Assembly: GCF_900187565.1 (NCBI RefSeq)
Contig: NZ_FYED01000005.1
Span: 186,001-250,000, forward strand
Reading direction: 5' to 3'
DNA length: 64,000 nucleotides
From: Pseudomonas sp. Irchel 3A7
GTDB taxonomy: Bacteria; Pseudomonadota; Gammaproteobacteria; Pseudomonadales; Pseudomonadaceae
Shown here in pieces: positions 39,108 to 50,208 of the stretch. Each line of letters opens with the position of its first letter. The first letter of the stretch is position 1. A program made the position numbers and the translations under genes. The notes beneath the pieces were generated by a model. The model did no database searches, was not told the origin of the DNA, and worked only from the letters and a program-made list of their open reading frames with translations.

Positions 39108-39575
39108 TCATTTGGCGTCTTTGCTAACGGTATTGAGAAGGAACTTGCCGATCAGGTCCTCGAGTACCAGCGACGACTGGGTATCGTGGATGGTCCCGCC
39201 ATCCTTGAGCAGGGCTTCTTCCCCGCCCACGCTGATACCAATGTACTTCTCGCCCAGCAGGCCAGCGGTCAGGATAGATGCAGTGGAGTCGGCAGGCAGG
39301 TTATCTACGCGCTTTTCCAGTTGCATGGTCACTCGACCGGTGAAGCTGTCGCGGTCCAGATCGATTGCCGTGACCTTGCCGATGGTCACACCGGCCATGG
39401 TCACTTTAGCTCTGACAGTCAAACCGGCGATATTGTCGAAATACGCATAAAGTTTATAGGTTTCGGTGCTCGGGCTCGGGGACAGGCCGCTGACCCGCAG
39501 CGCCAGCAACAGCAAAGCCAGGATGCCAGCCAGCAAGAAAAGGCCGACACCGATTTCCAGGGTGCGGTTTTGCAT
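39108..39575 (-). CDS. mlaD: MCE-domain protein MlaD
   Basis: A 155-residue inner-membrane protein with one N-terminal helix (ALLLLALRVSGLS region) and an MCE domain (YAYFDNIAGLTVRAKVTMAGVTIGKV), which assembles as a hexameric ring holding lipid. Overlaps mlaE by one base (start/stop). Confidence 0.95.
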   Translation of the reverse strand: MQNRTLEIGVGLFLLAGILALLLLALRVSGLSPSPSTETYKLYAYFDNIAGLTVRAKVTMAGVTIGKVTAIDLDRDSFTGRVTMQLEKRVDNLPADSTASILTAGLLGEKYIGISVGGEEALLKDGGTIHDTQSSLVLEDLIGKFLLNTVSKDAK

Positions 39576-40372
39576 CAGAAATCTCCAAACATCAAGGCGG
39601 TCAAAATAAAGTCCAGGCCGAGGATTGCCAGAGAGGCATACACCACGGTCTTGGTAGTGGCACGACTGATCCCCTCGGAAGTGGGTTCGCAGTCATAGCC
39701 TTGGAATACGGCAATCCAGGTCACGACGAAGGCAAACACCATGCTTTTGATGATGCCGTTGAGCACATCGTCAGCAAAGGTCACGCTGTTTTGCATGTTC
39801 GACCAGTAGGAGCCTTCATAAACGCCCAGCCAGTCGACGGCCACCCACGAACCGCCCCAGATGCCCACCACGCTGAAAATCATCGCCAGCACCGGCAGGG
39901 AAATGAAGCCGGCCCACAGGCGTGGGGCAATGATGTACTTGAGCGGGTCGACCCCGATCATTTCCAGGCTGGATAATTGTTCGGTGGACTTCATGTTGCC
40001 GATCTCGGCGGTCAGCGCCGAACCGGCACGCCCGGCAAACAGCAAGGCCGTCACCACCGGACCCAATTCGCGCAACAGGGTCAGCGCAACCATCTGCCCT
40101 ACCGCCTGCTCCGAACCGTAGCTGGACAGGATATTGAAGCCCTGCAGCGCCAGCACCATACCGATGAAAATCCCGGAGACCACGATGATCACCAGCGACA
40201 TCACGCCGACGGAATGAAGCTGCTTGACCAGCAGGCCGAAACCACCGCCGATGCCGCCACGGCCGAGCAATGCGTGAAACAGGAACAGGGTCGAGCGACC
40301 GAACACCGCAACGGTGTCGATTCCGGCCAGACCGAACCGACGTACGCGTTCTATTAATGAAATTCTGCGCAT
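39575..40372 (-). CDS. mlaE: Lipid ABC transporter permease MlaE
   Basis: A 265-residue permease of the MlaE/YrbE family with five or so membrane segments. Conserved parts: [47 protein letters not shown] and [23 protein letters not shown]. Starts and stops interlock with mlaF and mlaD. Confidence 0.96.
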   Translation of the reverse strand: MRRISLIERVRRFGLAGIDTVAVFGRSTLFLFHALLGRGGIGGGFGLLVKQLHSVGVMSLVIIVVSGIFIGMVLALQGFNILSSYGSEQAVGQMVALTLLRELGPVVTALLFAGRAGSALTAEIGNMKSTEQLSSLEMIGVDPLKYIIAPRLWAGFISLPVLAMIFSVVGIWGGSWVAVDWLGVYEGSYWSNMQNSVTFADDVLNGIIKSMVFAFVVTWIAVFQGYDCEPTSEGISRATTKTVVYASLAILGLDFILTALMFGDF

Positions 40373-41184
40373 CAGCGGCGCTTCCCCAGGAGATCTGCGC
40401 GGTAATCCGGCGCTGGAAAGTGGTACGGAACCGGGCCATCGGGTTCGCCAGTCATGAACTGACGGATGCGCGGGTCGTCCGATTTCATCAGTTCATCAGG
40501 CGTGCCCTGCCCCAACACCTGCCCATCGCCCACCACATAGATGTAATCGGCAATGCTCGCGGTCTCGGCCAGGTCGTGGGAAACCACGATACTGGTGATC
40601 CCCAGCGCATCGTTGAGCAGGCGGATCAGGCGCACCAGCACCCCCATGGCGATAGGGTCCTGGCCGACGAAGGGCTCGTCATACATGAGAATCTGCGGAT
40701 CAAGCGCAATCGCCCGCGCCAGCGCGACACGACGCTTCATGCCGCCGGACAGTTCGTCGGGCATCAGCTCGATGGCGCCACGCAAGCCAACGGCCTGCAA
40801 TTTGAGCAGGACGATATCGCGGATCATCTCTTCCGGCAGCTGGGTATGAACGCGCAGCGGAAAGGCCACGTTCTCGAACACATCGAGATCGGTAAACAGC
40901 GCACCACTCTGAAACAGCACGCCCATGTGCTTGCGGGCATCGAACAGATCGCTGCGCGAGAGCTTCGGCAGGTTCTGACCGTTGACCCAGACTTCGCCCT
41001 TGGTAGGTCGCAACTGCGCGCCCATCAACCGCAACAGCGTAGTCTTGCCACACCCGGAAGGCCCCATGATGCCGGTGACCTTGCCGCGGGGAATACGGAT
41101 ATCGACGTTATTGAAAATGCTGCGCGCACCGCGCTTGAAGGTCAGTCCCTTCAGCTCGACCGCGTAGGCGTTATCGGCACTCAT
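40372..41184 (-). CDS. mlaF: Lipid ABC transporter ATPase MlaF
   Basis: A 270-residue ABC ATPase. Walker [10 protein letters not shown] at 41-49, signature [16 protein letters not shown], Walker [13 protein letters not shown], with the typical Mla 'ELSGGM' form. It powers phospholipid movement with MlaE, MlaD and MlaB. First gene of the mlaFEDCB operon, divergent from kdsD. Confidence 0.96.
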   Translation of the reverse strand: MSADNAYAVELKGLTFKRGARSIFNNVDIRIPRGKVTGIMGPSGCGKTTLLRLMGAQLRPTKGEVWVNGQNLPKLSRSDLFDARKHMGVLFQSGALFTDLDVFENVAFPLRVHTQLPEEMIRDIVLLKLQAVGLRGAIELMPDELSGGMKRRVALARAIALDPQILMYDEPFVGQDPIAMGVLVRLIRLLNDALGITSIVVSHDLAETASIADYIYVVGDGQVLGQGTPDELMKSDDPRIRQFMTGEPDGPVPYHFPAPDYRADLLGKRR

Positions 41185-41418
41185 CTAAACTCCTTGCGAT
41201 GCAGCCTCTCACTCGGACGCCTGGCTTCCTGACGAAAGCACATACTCCCGGGCGGGCCGAACTGGCGGCGAACTATATCACTGCAAGCGCCATGCGCCCA
41301 AGGTCATTGCCGGACCAAGTTCAGCAATATGACCAGCCAAAAGCTTCATTTAGAGGGATTAAGTAACAAGGAATGACAATGCGCGACGAACTTGCGTGAG
41401 GGTTTTGATCATAACCGC

Positions 41419-41424
41419 TATAAT
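41419..41424 (+). promoter_or_regulatory. Consensus -10 of the kdsD promoter
   Basis: TATAAT 35 bp before the kdsD start codon; no good -35 is seen at the normal distance. Confidence 0.5.
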
Positions 41425-41458
41425 CGCCGCCTTTTCATCAGGCTAAACGATTTCCGAC

Positions 41459-42433
41459 ATGAGCCAATCCAGCGACCTGATTCAATCCGCCCAACGTACC
41501 ATCCGCCTCGAAGTGGAAGCCGTACAAGGCTTGCTGCCGCACATCGACGCAGATTTCGTACGCGCTTGCGAAATGATTCTGGCCAGCAAAGGCCGCGTAG
41601 TCGTGGTCGGCATGGGCAAGTCCGGGCATATCGGCAGCAAGATCGCTGCAACCCTGGCCAGCACCGGCACCACGGCATTTTTCGTCCACCCGGCGGAAGC
41701 CAGCCACGGTGACATGGGCATGATCACCCGCGACGACATCATCCTCGCGCTGTCGAACTCCGGCTCCACCAATGAAATCATCACCCTGCTGCCACTGATA
41801 AAGCGCTTGGGCATCCAGCTGATCAGCGTGACAGGCAATCCCGATTCGCCGTTGGCCAAGGCCGCCGAGGTCAACCTCAATGTGCATGTCGAACATGAGG
41901 CCTGCCCGCTGAACCTGGCGCCCACCTCTTCGACCACCGCCGCGCTGGTCATGGGCGATGCCCTGGCCGTGGCCCTGCTGGAAGCCCGTGGGTTTACTGC
42001 CGAAGACTTCGCCTTTTCCCATCCCGGCGGTGCATTGGGCCGACGCCTGCTGCTGAAAGTGGAAAATGTCATGCACGCCGGGCAAGAGCTGCCACAGGTC
42101 CAGCGCGGCACCCTGCTCAAGGATGCGCTGATGGAAATGACCCGCAAGGGACTGGGCATGACCGTAATCCTTGAAGCCGACGGCAAATTGGCCGGGATCT
42201 TCACTGACGGTGATTTGCGCCGCACCCTGGATCGCACAATCGATATCCACAGCGTCACCATCGATCAGGTCATGACCGCCCACGGCAAGACCGCCCGCGC
42301 CGAAATGCTCGCCGCCGAGGCCCTGAAAATCATGGAAGACCATAAAATCAACGCGCTGGTGGTGGTCGATGGCGAAGACCGCCCGGTCGGTGCCTTGAAC
42401 ATGCACGACTTGCTGCGTGCGGGAGTAATGTAA
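41459..42433 (+). CDS. kdsD: Arabinose-5-phosphate isomerase
   Basis: A 324-residue enzyme converting ribulose-5-phosphate to arabinose-5-phosphate, the first step of Kdo synthesis for LPS. The N-terminal SIS domain includes VVVVGMGKSGHIGSKIAATL and SNSGSTNEI; the C-terminal half has two CBS domains. The stop overlaps the kdsC start (TAATG). Confidence 0.96.
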   Translation: MSQSSDLIQSAQRTIRLEVEAVQGLLPHIDADFVRACEMILASKGRVVVVGMGKSGHIGSKIAATLASTGTTAFFVHPAEASHGDMGMITRDDIILALSNSGSTNEIITLLPLIKRLGIQLISVTGNPDSPLAKAAEVNLNVHVEHEACPLNLAPTSSTTAALVMGDALAVALLEARGFTAEDFAFSHPGGALGRRLLLKVENVMHAGQELPQVQRGTLLKDALMEMTRKGLGMTVILEADGKLAGIFTDGDLRRTLDRTIDIHSVTIDQVMTAHGKTARAEMLAAEALKIMEDHKINALVVVDGEDRPVGALNMHDLLRAGVM

Positions 42434-42957
42434 TGAGCACGGACCTGCTGAAGCGCGGCCAACAGATCAAACTGGCGGTATTCGATGTCGACGGCGTTCT
42501 CACCGACGGACGCCTGTACTTCCTCGAAGACGGCAGCGAATTCAAGACGTTCAACACCCTCGACGGCCAGGGCATCAAGATGCTGATGGCCGCCGGCGTG
42601 CAGACTGCCATCATCAGCGGCCGCAAGACCCCGGTGGTCGAGCGGCGAGCGAAGAACCTCGGCATTCCACACCTGTACCAGGGACGCGAAGACAAACTGG
42701 TGGTGCTTGACGAGCTTCTTGGCCAACTCAACCTAAGCTATGAACAGGTTGCCTACCTTGGTGACGACCTGCCTGATCTGCCGGTGATTCGTCGCGTAGG
42801 CTTGGGAATGGCAGTCGCCAATGCCGCCAGTTTCGTGCGCGAACACGCCCACGGCATCACCCAGGCCCGCGGCGGCGAAGGTGCCGCCCGCGAATTCTGC
42901 GAATTGATCCTGCGCGCCCAGGGCCGCCTCGATGCGGCCAATGCCGCGTACCTGTGA
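42433..42957 (+). CDS. kdsC: Kdo-8-phosphate phosphatase
   Basis: A 174-residue HAD phosphatase releasing Kdo from Kdo-8-phosphate. The nucleophile motif FDVDGVLTDG places Asp18 and Asp20 at the active site; GDDLPDLPVI is the metal-binding motif. No cap domain, as expected for this tetrameric subfamily. Confidence 0.96.
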   Translation: MSTDLLKRGQQIKLAVFDVDGVLTDGRLYFLEDGSEFKTFNTLDGQGIKMLMAAGVQTAIISGRKTPVVERRAKNLGIPHLYQGREDKLVVLDELLGQLNLSYEQVAYLGDDLPDLPVIRRVGLGMAVANAASFVREHAHGITQARGGEGAAREFCELILRAQGRLDAANAAYL

Positions 42958-42964
42958 GCCAGAC

Positions 42965-43537
42965 ATGCTGAGCAAAAAGATTCGCAACATCCTGGTATTC
43001 GGTTGCATCGCGGCGATTTTCGCCGCGGTCGGCTACTGGAACATCAGCCCGGAACGTTTCCTCGACAAGCCTGTTGTGCAAGTCGACAACAGCGCAATCG
43101 ACTATTACGCCATCAACGCCCACAGCGTGCAGTTCCTGCCGGACGGCAAACTGCAATACGAAATGACGTCGGACAAGGTCGAACACCTCAAAGCCACCGA
43201 AGTGACCTTGCTGACCAATCCCGACCTGAACATGTTCCGCGGCACCGAGTTCCCGTGGCACGTCCAGAGCGAAAAGGGTGAAGTCAATCCCGACGGCACA
43301 CAGGTCGAGCTGATCGATTCGGTACGTATCACGCGTTTCGACGAGAAAAACCGCAGGACCCTGATCACCACCACTCGCATGACAGTGTTCCCGCAGAAGC
43401 AATATGCGCAGACCGAGCAACCCGTTAGAATCGACGGCGCTGGCGGCGTATCGACAGGCAACGGAATGAAAGCGTACTTGAAAGAAAGCAGGATACACCT
43501 GCTCTCGAACGTAAGAGGACAGTATGAGGCTCGTTAA
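42965..43537 (+). CDS. lptC: LPS export protein LptC
   Basis: A 190-residue bitopic protein with one N-terminal helix (about 8-24) and a periplasmic beta-jellyroll. It passes LPS from LptB2FG to LptA. The ATG at 42965 is preferred as the upstream frame lies inside kdsC. Its 3' end overlaps lptA by 14 bp. Confidence 0.94.
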   Translation: MLSKKIRNILVFGCIAAIFAAVGYWNISPERFLDKPVVQVDNSAIDYYAINAHSVQFLPDGKLQYEMTSDKVEHLKATEVTLLTNPDLNMFRGTEFPWHVQSEKGEVNPDGTQVELIDSVRITRFDEKNRRTLITTTRMTVFPQKQYAQTEQPVRIDGAGGVSTGNGMKAYLKESRIHLLSNVRGQYEAR

Positions 43538-44072
43538 AACCCTCCCTATTTTGCTCAGTCTGAGCGCAGCACTGGGAAGCGTGAGCGCCTGGGCCCTGCC
43601 GGATGATCAACAGCAGCCTATCCGCATTCAGGCCGACGACGCCCAGCTGGACGACAAGAACGGTATCGCCACCTACACGGGCGATGTGATCATCACCCAA
43701 GGCTCGATGAAGGTCACCGGCAACAAAGTGACCATGACCCGTGCACCTAACGGTGATATCGATGTGGTGACGTCCGTGGGCAACCTCGCCTACTTCGAAC
43801 AAGTGCAAACCGCGGGCGATGCCAAGCCGGTTCAAGGCTGGGGCGTGACCATCCAGTATCACGCAACGCAAAACCGCGTCGTGCTGATCGATCGCGCCAA
43901 AGTCGTCGACAAGGACAACAACGTCACCCAGGGCGAAAAAATCGTCTACGACACCGTTAAAAAGCTGGCCAGCGCCGGTCGCGCCACAGGCAGCAAAGTC
44001 ACCGAAGCGCGCCCACGCATCGACATGGTGATCCAGCCGAAAAAGAAAACCGACGAGCAAAAGGCCCAGTAA
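43524..44072 (+). CDS. lptA: LPS transport periplasmic protein LptA (LptH)
   Basis: A 182-residue periplasmic protein with a cleaved signal peptide (ends near SAWA-LP). The OstA-like repeat is clear ([31 protein letters not shown]). It forms the bridge that carries LPS to LptD. The Pseudomonas orthologue is also called LptH. Stop overlaps lptB start (TAATG). Confidence 0.95.
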   Translation: MRLVKTLPILLSLSAALGSVSAWALPDDQQQPIRIQADDAQLDDKNGIATYTGDVIITQGSMKVTGNKVTMTRAPNGDIDVVTSVGNLAYFEQVQTAGDAKPVQGWGVTIQYHATQNRVVLIDRAKVVDKDNNVTQGEKIVYDTVKKLASAGRATGSKVTEARPRIDMVIQPKKKTDEQKAQ

Positions 44073-44797
44073 TGGCAACTCTGAAAGCTCAGCACCTGGC
44101 CAAGAGCTACAAGAGCCGCCAGGTCGTGCGTGACGTCAGCCTGTCCATCGACAGCGGTCAGATCGTCGGCCTGCTTGGCCCCAACGGCGCCGGCAAGACC
44201 ACCTGCTTCTACATGATCGTTGGCCTGGTACGGGCCGATCAGGGCCGCGTCCTGATCGACGACCTGGACGTCAGCCACCAGCCAATGCACGGTCGTGCGA
44301 AGGCCGGTATCGGTTATCTGCCGCAAGAAGCGTCGATCTTCCGCAAACTGTCGGTGGCCGACAACATCATGGCCATCCTCGAGACCCGCAAGGAACTCGA
44401 CAAGGCCGATCGTCGCCAGGAGCTGGAAAGCCTGCTGCAGGAGTTCCACATCAGCCACATCCGCGACAACCTCGGCATGAGCCTGTCCGGTGGCGAACGC
44501 CGCCGCGTGGAAATCGCCCGCGCACTGGCCACCAACCCGAAATTCATCCTGCTCGACGAACCCTTCGCCGGCGTGGACCCGATTTCGGTGGGCGACATCA
44601 AACAGATCATCCACCACCTCAAGGCCAAGGGCATTGGCGTACTGATCACTGACCACAACGTCCGTGAAACCCTGGATATCTGCGAAACAGCCTACATCGT
44701 CAACGATGGCCAACTGATCGCCGAAGGCGACTCCGACACCATCCTGGCCAACGACCTGGTCAAGGAAGTGTACCTGGGCCATGAGTTCCGCCTGTAA
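44072..44797 (+). CDS. lptB: LPS export ABC ATPase LptB
   Basis: A 241-residue ABC ATPase. Walker [10 protein letters not shown] at 36-44, signature [16 protein letters not shown], Walker [14 protein letters not shown], then the H-loop in [11 protein letters not shown]. It powers LPS extraction with LptF and LptG (encoded elsewhere). Confidence 0.97.
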   Translation: MATLKAQHLAKSYKSRQVVRDVSLSIDSGQIVGLLGPNGAGKTTCFYMIVGLVRADQGRVLIDDLDVSHQPMHGRAKAGIGYLPQEASIFRKLSVADNIMAILETRKELDKADRRQELESLLQEFHISHIRDNLGMSLSGGERRRVEIARALATNPKFILLDEPFAGVDPISVGDIKQIIHHLKAKGIGVLITDHNVRETLDICETAYIVNDGQLIAEGDSDTILANDLVKEVYLGHEFRL

Positions 44798-44896
44798 GCA
44801 CTGAAGTGCTGGCTAGTCGACCGAGCGCTTGTCTCGATAAAAATCAATACTTTTTTATTGTTACAGCGCTCTAGGCAAACACCGCAACTTCGGGCA

Positions 44897-44902
44897 TATA
44901 AT
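44897..44902 (+). promoter_or_regulatory. -10 element upstream of rpoN
   Basis: TATAAT 78 bp before the rpoN start in the lptB-rpoN gap. A GGCGCA/TGCGCC stem lies between it and the gene. No convincing -35. Confidence 0.45.
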
Positions 44903-44980
44903 TTGCTTATGTTTGGCGCTCCGGCGCCCCTGTAGTGGATGGCGCATGTGCGCCGGCGAATAAGGTGTTAAGCCCCTGCC

Positions 44981-46474
44981 ATGAAACCATCGCTAGTCTT
45001 GAGAATGGGCCAGCAGCTGACGATGACACCGCAGCTGCAACAGGCCATCCGCCTGCTCCAATTGTCGACCCTGGACCTGCAGCAGGAAATCCAGGAGGCC
45101 CTGGAGTCCAATCCGATGCTCGAGCGCCAGGAAGAAGGCGACGACTTCGACAACACCGACCCCTTGGCCGACAACGCCGAACAGAAGCCCAACACCGACA
45201 TCCAGGAACCTTCCTACCAGGAAAGCGCGCCGACGGTTGATAACCTCGACGAAGGTGACTGGAACGAACGCATTCCCAACGAACTTCCCGTCGATACGGC
45301 ATGGGAAGACGTCTACCAGACCAGCGCCAGCAGTCTTCCCAGCAACGATGACGACGAGTGGGACTTCACCACCCGCACATCAGCCGGCGAAAGCCTGCAA
45401 AGCCACCTGCTCTGGCAATTGAACCTGGCCCCGATGTCCGACACCGACCGGCTGATTGCCGTGACCCTGATCGACTGCATCAACAATCAGGGCTATCTGG
45501 ACGAAACGCTCGAGGAAATCCTCGAAGCCTTCGATCCGGAACTGGACATCGAACTGGACGAAATCGAAGCCGTCCTGCACCGCATCCAGCAATTCGAACC
45601 CGCCGGCATCGGCGCCCGTAACCTGGGTGAATGCCTGCTGCTGCAATTGCGCCAGCTGCCTGCCAAAACACCCTGGCTGGCCGAGGCCAAACGCCTGGTC
45701 ACCGATTACATCGACTTGCTCGGCAGCCGTGACTACAGCCAGCTGATGCGCCGCATGAAGCTCAAGGAAGACGAACTGCGCCAGGTCATCGAACTGGTCC
45801 AGAGCCTCAATCCGCGCCCTGGCTCGCAGATCGAGTCCACCGAAGCCGAATATGTGGTCCCGGACGTGATCGTGCGCAAGGACAACGAGCGCTGGCTGGT
45901 AGAGCTCAACCAGGAGTCGGTGCCACGGCTGCGGGTCAATGCCCAGTACGCCGGCTTCGTGCGCCGCGCCGATACCAGTGCCGACAACACCTTCATGCGC
46001 AATCAGCTGCAGGAAGCCCGCTGGTTCATCAAGAGCCTGCAAAGCCGCAACGAAACCCTGATGAAAGTAGCCACCCAGATCGTCGAGCATCAGCGCGGCT
46101 TCCTGGAGTATGGCGACGAGGCGATGAAGCCGTTGGTCCTGCATGACATCGCTGAAGCGGTCGGCATGCACGAGTCGACGATCTCACGGGTGACCACGCA
46201 GAAATTCATGCATACCCCCCGGGGCATCTATGAATTGAAATACTTTTTCTCCAGTCACGTCAGCACCTCCGAAGGCGGCGAATGCTCGTCCACGGCGATC
46301 CGCGCGATCATCAAAAAACTGGTTGCCGCGGAAAATCAGAAAAAGCCGTTGAGTGACAGCAAGATCGCTGGTTTACTGGAGGCACAAGGCATTCAGGTGG
46401 CTCGCCGCACCGTCGCCAAGTACCGCGAATCCCTCGGGATCGCGCCTTCGAGCGAACGCAAGCGGTTGATGTAG
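44981..46474 (+). CDS. rpoN: RNA polymerase sigma-54 factor
   Basis: A 497-residue sigma factor for nitrogen, flagellar and many other genes. Region I (1-50) is glutamine/leucine-rich ([20 protein letters not shown]); acidic region II spans about 55-130; the core-binding and HTH parts follow; the RpoN box [10 protein letters not shown] is at 474-483. Gene order lptB-rpoN-hpf-ptsN is conserved among gammaproteobacteria. Confidence 0.98.
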   Translation: MKPSLVLRMGQQLTMTPQLQQAIRLLQLSTLDLQQEIQEALESNPMLERQEEGDDFDNTDPLADNAEQKPNTDIQEPSYQESAPTVDNLDEGDWNERIPNELPVDTAWEDVYQTSASSLPSNDDDEWDFTTRTSAGESLQSHLLWQLNLAPMSDTDRLIAVTLIDCINNQGYLDETLEEILEAFDPELDIELDEIEAVLHRIQQFEPAGIGARNLGECLLLQLRQLPAKTPWLAEAKRLVTDYIDLLGSRDYSQLMRRMKLKEDELRQVIELVQSLNPRPGSQIESTEAEYVVPDVIVRKDNERWLVELNQESVPRLRVNAQYAGFVRRADTSADNTFMRNQLQEARWFIKSLQSRNETLMKVATQIVEHQRGFLEYGDEAMKPLVLHDIAEAVGMHESTISRVTTQKFMHTPRGIYELKYFFSSHVSTSEGGECSSTAIRAIIKKLVAAENQKKPLSDSKIAGLLEAQGIQVARRTVAKYRESLGIAPSSERKRLM

Positions 46475-46548
46475 AGCCACGCCACAGCGTTCCAGTGGCA
46501 GATCATCTGATCTGCCGCTTTATGCACTGGCAACGAAGGAGAAGCTGT

Positions 46549-46857
46549 ATGCAAGTCAACATCAGTGGACACCAACTGGAAGTGACCGAACCTCTTCGCA
46601 CCTACATCGGCGAAAAACTCGAACGATTGGAGCGACATTTCGACAAGATCACCAACGTGCAGGTCACGATGACGGTCGAAAAGCTGAAGCAGAAAATCGA
46701 AGCCACGCTGCATATTCCCGGCAATGAAGTGGTCGCCAACGCGGAACATACCGATATGTACGCGGCGATCGACGCCTTGACCGACAAGCTGGATAAACAA
46801 CTCAAAAAGCATAAGGAAAAGACCCAGAGCCTCCTCCAGGGCGCTACCGGTCGTTAA
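46549..46857 (+). CDS. hpf: Ribosome hibernation promoting factor, short form
   Basis: A 102-residue protein that binds the 30S decoding region in stationary phase. AAGGAG lies before the ATG of MQVNISGHQLEVT. YIGEKLERLERHFDKI and ADMYAAID-like TDMYAAIDAL are family marks. The short form lacks the long C-terminal dimerisation domain. Confidence 0.95.
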   Translation: MQVNISGHQLEVTEPLRTYIGEKLERLERHFDKITNVQVTMTVEKLKQKIEATLHIPGNEVVANAEHTDMYAAIDALTDKLDKQLKKHKEKTQSLLQGATGR

Positions 46858-46869
46858 CACTCCCAACCC

Positions 46870-47334
46870 ATGATCCGACTTGAAAGCATCCTGACCCCCG
46901 GCCGTTCCCTGGTGAACGTGCCGGGCGGCAGCAAAAAGAAAGCCCTCGAGCAAATTGCCAACCTTATCCATCGCGAAGTGCCGGATCTGGAGATGCAAGA
47001 TGTCTTCGAGGCTTTGATCGCCCGCGAAAAACTCGGCTCGACCGGTTTTGGCAACGGCATCGCCATTCCTCATTGCCGCCTCAAGGGTTGCAACGCGCCC
47101 ATCAGTGCCTTGATGCACCTTGACGCCCCTATAGATTTCGACGCCATCGACGGCGCCCCGGTTGACCTGCTGTTTGTGCTACTGGTCCCGGAAGCCGCCA
47201 CCGATGCGCACCTTGAGTTGTTGCGCCAGATTGCCAGCATGCTCGACCGCAAGGACGTGCGCGACAAACTGCGCAGCGCCCCGAGCAATCAAGCCTTGTA
47301 TCAGGTTGTCCTGGACGAGCAAAACGGGCAGTAA
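46870..47334 (+). CDS. ptsN: PTS IIA-Ntr regulatory protein
   Basis: A 154-residue protein of the nitrogen PTS. The phosphorylated His68 lies in GIAIPHCR. It receives phosphate from NPr (ptsO, nearby) and regulates potassium, nitrogen and carbon functions. Two bases separate it from rapZ. Confidence 0.96.
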   Translation: MIRLESILTPGRSLVNVPGGSKKKALEQIANLIHREVPDLEMQDVFEALIAREKLGSTGFGNGIAIPHCRLKGCNAPISALMHLDAPIDFDAIDGAPVDLLFVLLVPEAATDAHLELLRQIASMLDRKDVRDKLRSAPSNQALYQVVLDEQNGQ

Positions 47335-47336
47335 TC

Positions 47337-48194
47337 ATGCGCTTGATCATCGTCAGCGGCCGCTCCGGCTCAGGTAAAAGTACCGCCCTCGATGTGCTCG
47401 AGGACAACGGCTACTACTGCATCGACAACCTGCCTGCCGGGTTGCTGCCGGAACTGGCCGAACGTGCGTTGATTCACACCGAGCTGTCACAGCCGCTGGT
47501 TGCCGTATCCATCGATGCGCGCAACCTGCCAAGCCATCTATCGCGGTTTCCCGAGCTGCTGGAAGAAGTACGCAGCCGTCACATCCAGTGCGATGTGCTG
47601 TATCTGGATGCCGACGAAGAAACCCTGCTCAAACGCTTTTCGGAAACCCGTCGTCGCCACCCGCTGAGCAGTGCCAATCGCTCGCTGGCCGAAGCGATCA
47701 CCGACGAAACGAGCCTGCTCGGCCCCATTGCCGACCTGGCCGATCTCAAGGTCAATACCACCAACCTGAACCTGTATCAGCTGCGCGATACCATCAAGCT
47801 GCGCCTGCTGAACCAGCCGGAGCCCGGTACAGCGTTTCTGGTGGAGTCTTTCGGCTTCAAGCGCGGCATGCCGGTCGACGCCGACCTGGTGTTCGATGTG
47901 CGCTGCTTGCCCAATCCTTACTGGAAACCGGAGTTACGCGCGCAGTCCGGACTCGATCAGCCGGTTGCCGAGTACCTGGCGGCGCAGCCGGATGTCGAAG
48001 AGATGTTCCAGGACATCTCCACCTATCTGCTCAAATGGTTACCCCGCTTTGCTGCCAGCAACCGCGCGTATGTCACCATCGCCATCGGTTGCACCGGCGG
48101 GCATCACCGCTCTGTCTACCTGACCGAACGTCTGGGCAAGACCCTGCAGCAATCCCTGAAGAACGTCCAGGTCCGCCACCGCGACCTCAGCTAA
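47337..48194 (+). CDS. rapZ: RNase adapter protein RapZ
   Basis: A 285-residue nucleotide-binding protein. Walker A GRSGSGKS is at 8-15 and the C-terminal domain ends in [19 protein letters not shown]. In enterobacteria RapZ directs RNase E to the GlmZ sRNA; in pseudomonads GlmZ is not established, so its partner here is open. Confidence 0.95.
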   Translation: MRLIIVSGRSGSGKSTALDVLEDNGYYCIDNLPAGLLPELAERALIHTELSQPLVAVSIDARNLPSHLSRFPELLEEVRSRHIQCDVLYLDADEETLLKRFSETRRRHPLSSANRSLAEAITDETSLLGPIADLADLKVNTTNLNLYQLRDTIKLRLLNQPEPGTAFLVESFGFKRGMPVDADLVFDVRCLPNPYWKPELRAQSGLDQPVAEYLAAQPDVEEMFQDISTYLLKWLPRFAASNRAYVTIAIGCTGGHHRSVYLTERLGKTLQQSLKNVQVRHRDLS

Positions 48195-48209
48195 AGGATT
48201 CACATCGCG

Positions 48210-48485
48210 ATGCCTGCTCTGGAAATCGAAATCATCAATAAACTGGGTTTGCATGCCCGGGCGTCTGCAAAATTCGTTGGGGTTGCCGGTCAATTCAAGG
48301 AATGCACGATCAGGGTTGGACGCACACCAGAATCCACCGTCGACGGGAAAAGCATCATGGCCATGATGATGCTCGCCGCCGGCAAGGGCACCAAAATCCA
48401 TCTGAGCACGGAAGGCGAACAGGAACAGGAAGCGATGGAAGCGCTGGTTGCCTTGATCAATAACTACTTCGACGAAGGCGAATAA
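48210..48485 (+). CDS. ptsO: PTS phosphocarrier NPr
   Basis: A 91-residue HPr-like protein. His15 in NKLGLHARAS is the phosphorylation site; GKSIMAMMMLAAGKG follows. It passes phosphate from PtsP (EI-Ntr, elsewhere) to PtsN. Confidence 0.95.
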   Translation: MPALEIEIINKLGLHARASAKFVGVAGQFKECTIRVGRTPESTVDGKSIMAMMMLAAGKGTKIHLSTEGEQEQEAMEALVALINNYFDEGE

Positions 48486-48491
48486 CACTCT

Positions 48492-48613
48492 TGTGGCGAG
48501 GGGATTTATCCCCGTTGGGTCGCGAAGCGGCCCCAATCCAGACACCTCGGTCTGTTTGAACGGGCACTGGGGGCCGCTTCGCAGCCCAACGGGGATAAAT
48601 CCCCTCGCCACCG
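48492..48613. repeat. Long palindromic REP pair, GGGGATTTATCCCCGTTGGG type
   Basis: Left arm GGCGAGGGGATTTATCCCCG with GCGAAGCGGCCCC; right arm GGGGGCCGCTTCGC then CAACGGGGATAAATCCCCTC. A third REP class, between convergent ptsO and the ZIP gene. Confidence 0.9.
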
Positions 48614-48672
48614 GTTTCTTACTCGTCTGAAAACTGTCTTAAGTGAACAGCATTCTCTTAATAACAGCCCCT

Positions 48673-49566
48673 TCAGGCCAACGCCGTATCCATCACCATC
48701 ATTAAACAGAACCCGACCAGCAACCCGAGGCTGGCCAGCTTGTCGTGACCGTGTCGACGCGACTCGGGAATGACTTCATGGGTGACCACCAGCAACATGG
48801 CCCCGGCGGCCAATGCCAGGCCCAACGGCAACAGCAGCTCGGCCAGGCTCACCAGCCATGCGCACAACAGGGCAAACACCGGCTCGACCAGACCTGACGC
48901 GGCACCGATCAGGAATGCCTTGAACCGCGACATCCCTGCCCCGGCCAGAACCAGGGCAATCACCAATCCCTCCGGCACGTCCTGCAAGGCAATGCCCATC
49001 GCCAGACTGTCGGCATCAGGCATGCCGCCGCCTGCCGAGACACCGACAGCCATGCCTTCGGGAATGTTATGGGCAATGATCGCGAACACAAACAGCCAGA
49101 TCCGAGGAGGAATCACTGGATGTTCCACGGTTCCGACGAGCATTTGCGGTGAGGCACCGGACACTTTGCGATCCACCAGAAACAGACCGAATGCGCCGAG
49201 CATGATGCCGAAACAGATCAGGCCGCTGGACGCCCACGGGGTCATGCCAAGATTCTCCGCCGCCGCAATGCCCGGTACGATCAGCGAAAACGCCGTCGCC
49301 GCCAGCATCACTCCGGCGCCAAACCCCAGTAATGTATCGCTGAGCGCCTGGGGCATGCGCCGGATCACCAACACCGGCACGGCCCCAAGCGCGGTGCCGA
49401 GGGCGCAGATCGCACCACCCTGCAACGCCCGCGACAACCGGGGCTCCAGGTCCAGCCATTCCAGCCCGTGCGCCACCAGCAAGCTCATGCCCGCCAGCAG
49501 TAACAGCGATCCAAACGCGTAACGAAACATTCGTCCACTTCCGATCGCCAGTGTTTCAGTGCCCAT
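48673..49566 (-). CDS. ZIP family divalent metal transporter
   Basis: A 297-residue membrane protein of the ZIP/GufA group with about eight helices. The metal site motifs HNIPEG (in IAIIAHNIPEGMAVG-like FAIIAHNIPEGMAVG) and DVPEGLVIAL lie in the central helices. Last gene of the fagA-fumC-sodA operon; a manganese or zinc importer would supply the Mn-SOD, but the metal is inferred from context. Confidence 0.9.
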   Translation of the reverse strand: MGTETLAIGSGRMFRYAFGSLLLLAGMSLLVAHGLEWLDLEPRLSRALQGGAICALGTALGAVPVLVIRRMPQALSDTLLGFGAGVMLAATAFSLIVPGIAAAENLGMTPWASSGLICFGIMLGAFGLFLVDRKVSGASPQMLVGTVEHPVIPPRIWLFVFAIIAHNIPEGMAVGVSAGGGMPDADSLAMGIALQDVPEGLVIALVLAGAGMSRFKAFLIGAASGLVEPVFALLCAWLVSLAELLLPLGLALAAGAMLLVVTHEVIPESRRHGHDKLASLGLLVGFCLMMVMDTALA

Positions 49567-49586
49567 AGTCAGCCTTGGATGGTTTT

Positions 49587-50207
49587 TTAGAAGACTTGGA
49601 CCAGCGCAGCCTGATAGCGAGCTGCGACTTCAGGCCAGTTGATCACGTTGTAGAACGCGCTGATGTATTCCGGACGACGGTTCTGATATTGCAGGTAATA
49701 GGCGTGCTCCCAGACATCCAGGCCGAGGATGGGTGTATTGCCGCCCATCAACGGACTGTCCTGGTTGCCACTGCTTTCCACCACCAACGTCTTTTGCGGC
49801 GTCACGCTTAGCCAGGCCCAACCACTGCCGAAGCGGGTCAACGCGGCTTTGGTGAAGGCGTCCTTGAAACTGTCGAGACCACCCAGTTGCTCATCGATGG
49901 CCTCGGCCAGTGCACCTTCAGGCTTGCCGCCACCATGGGGCGCCATGACTTCCCAGAATAGCGAGTGATTGGCATGACCACCGCCCTGATTGATCACTGC
50001 GGCGCGAAGTTTTTCCGGAAGTTGCTGCACGGCGGCCACCAGTTTTTCAACTGGCCACTCGGCAAACTCGGTGCCTTCGACAGCGGCATTCAGGTTGTTG
50101 ATGTAGGTCTGGTGGTGCTTGGTGTAGTGAATCTCCATGGTCTGCGCATCGATATGCGGCTCCAGGGCATCGTAGGCATACGGCAAGGCGGGCAAGGTAA
50201 AAGCCAT
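49587..50207 (-). CDS. sodA: Manganese superoxide dismutase
   Basis: A 206-residue SOD. Ligand motifs: [22 protein letters not shown] and [11 protein letters not shown]. The segment [16 protein letters not shown] is of the manganese type. GGAG 9 nt before supports the ATG at 50207. Expression under iron limitation by the Fur operon fits the manganese cofactor. Confidence 0.94.
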   Translation of the reverse strand: MAFTLPALPYAYDALEPHIDAQTMEIHYTKHHQTYINNLNAAVEGTEFAEWPVEKLVAAVQQLPEKLRAAVINQGGGHANHSLFWEVMAPHGGGKPEGALAEAIDEQLGGLDSFKDAFTKAALTRFGSGWAWLSVTPQKTLVVESSGNQDSPLMGGNTPILGLDVWEHAYYLQYQNRRPEYISAFYNVINWPEVAARYQAALVQVF

Positions 50208-50208
50208 T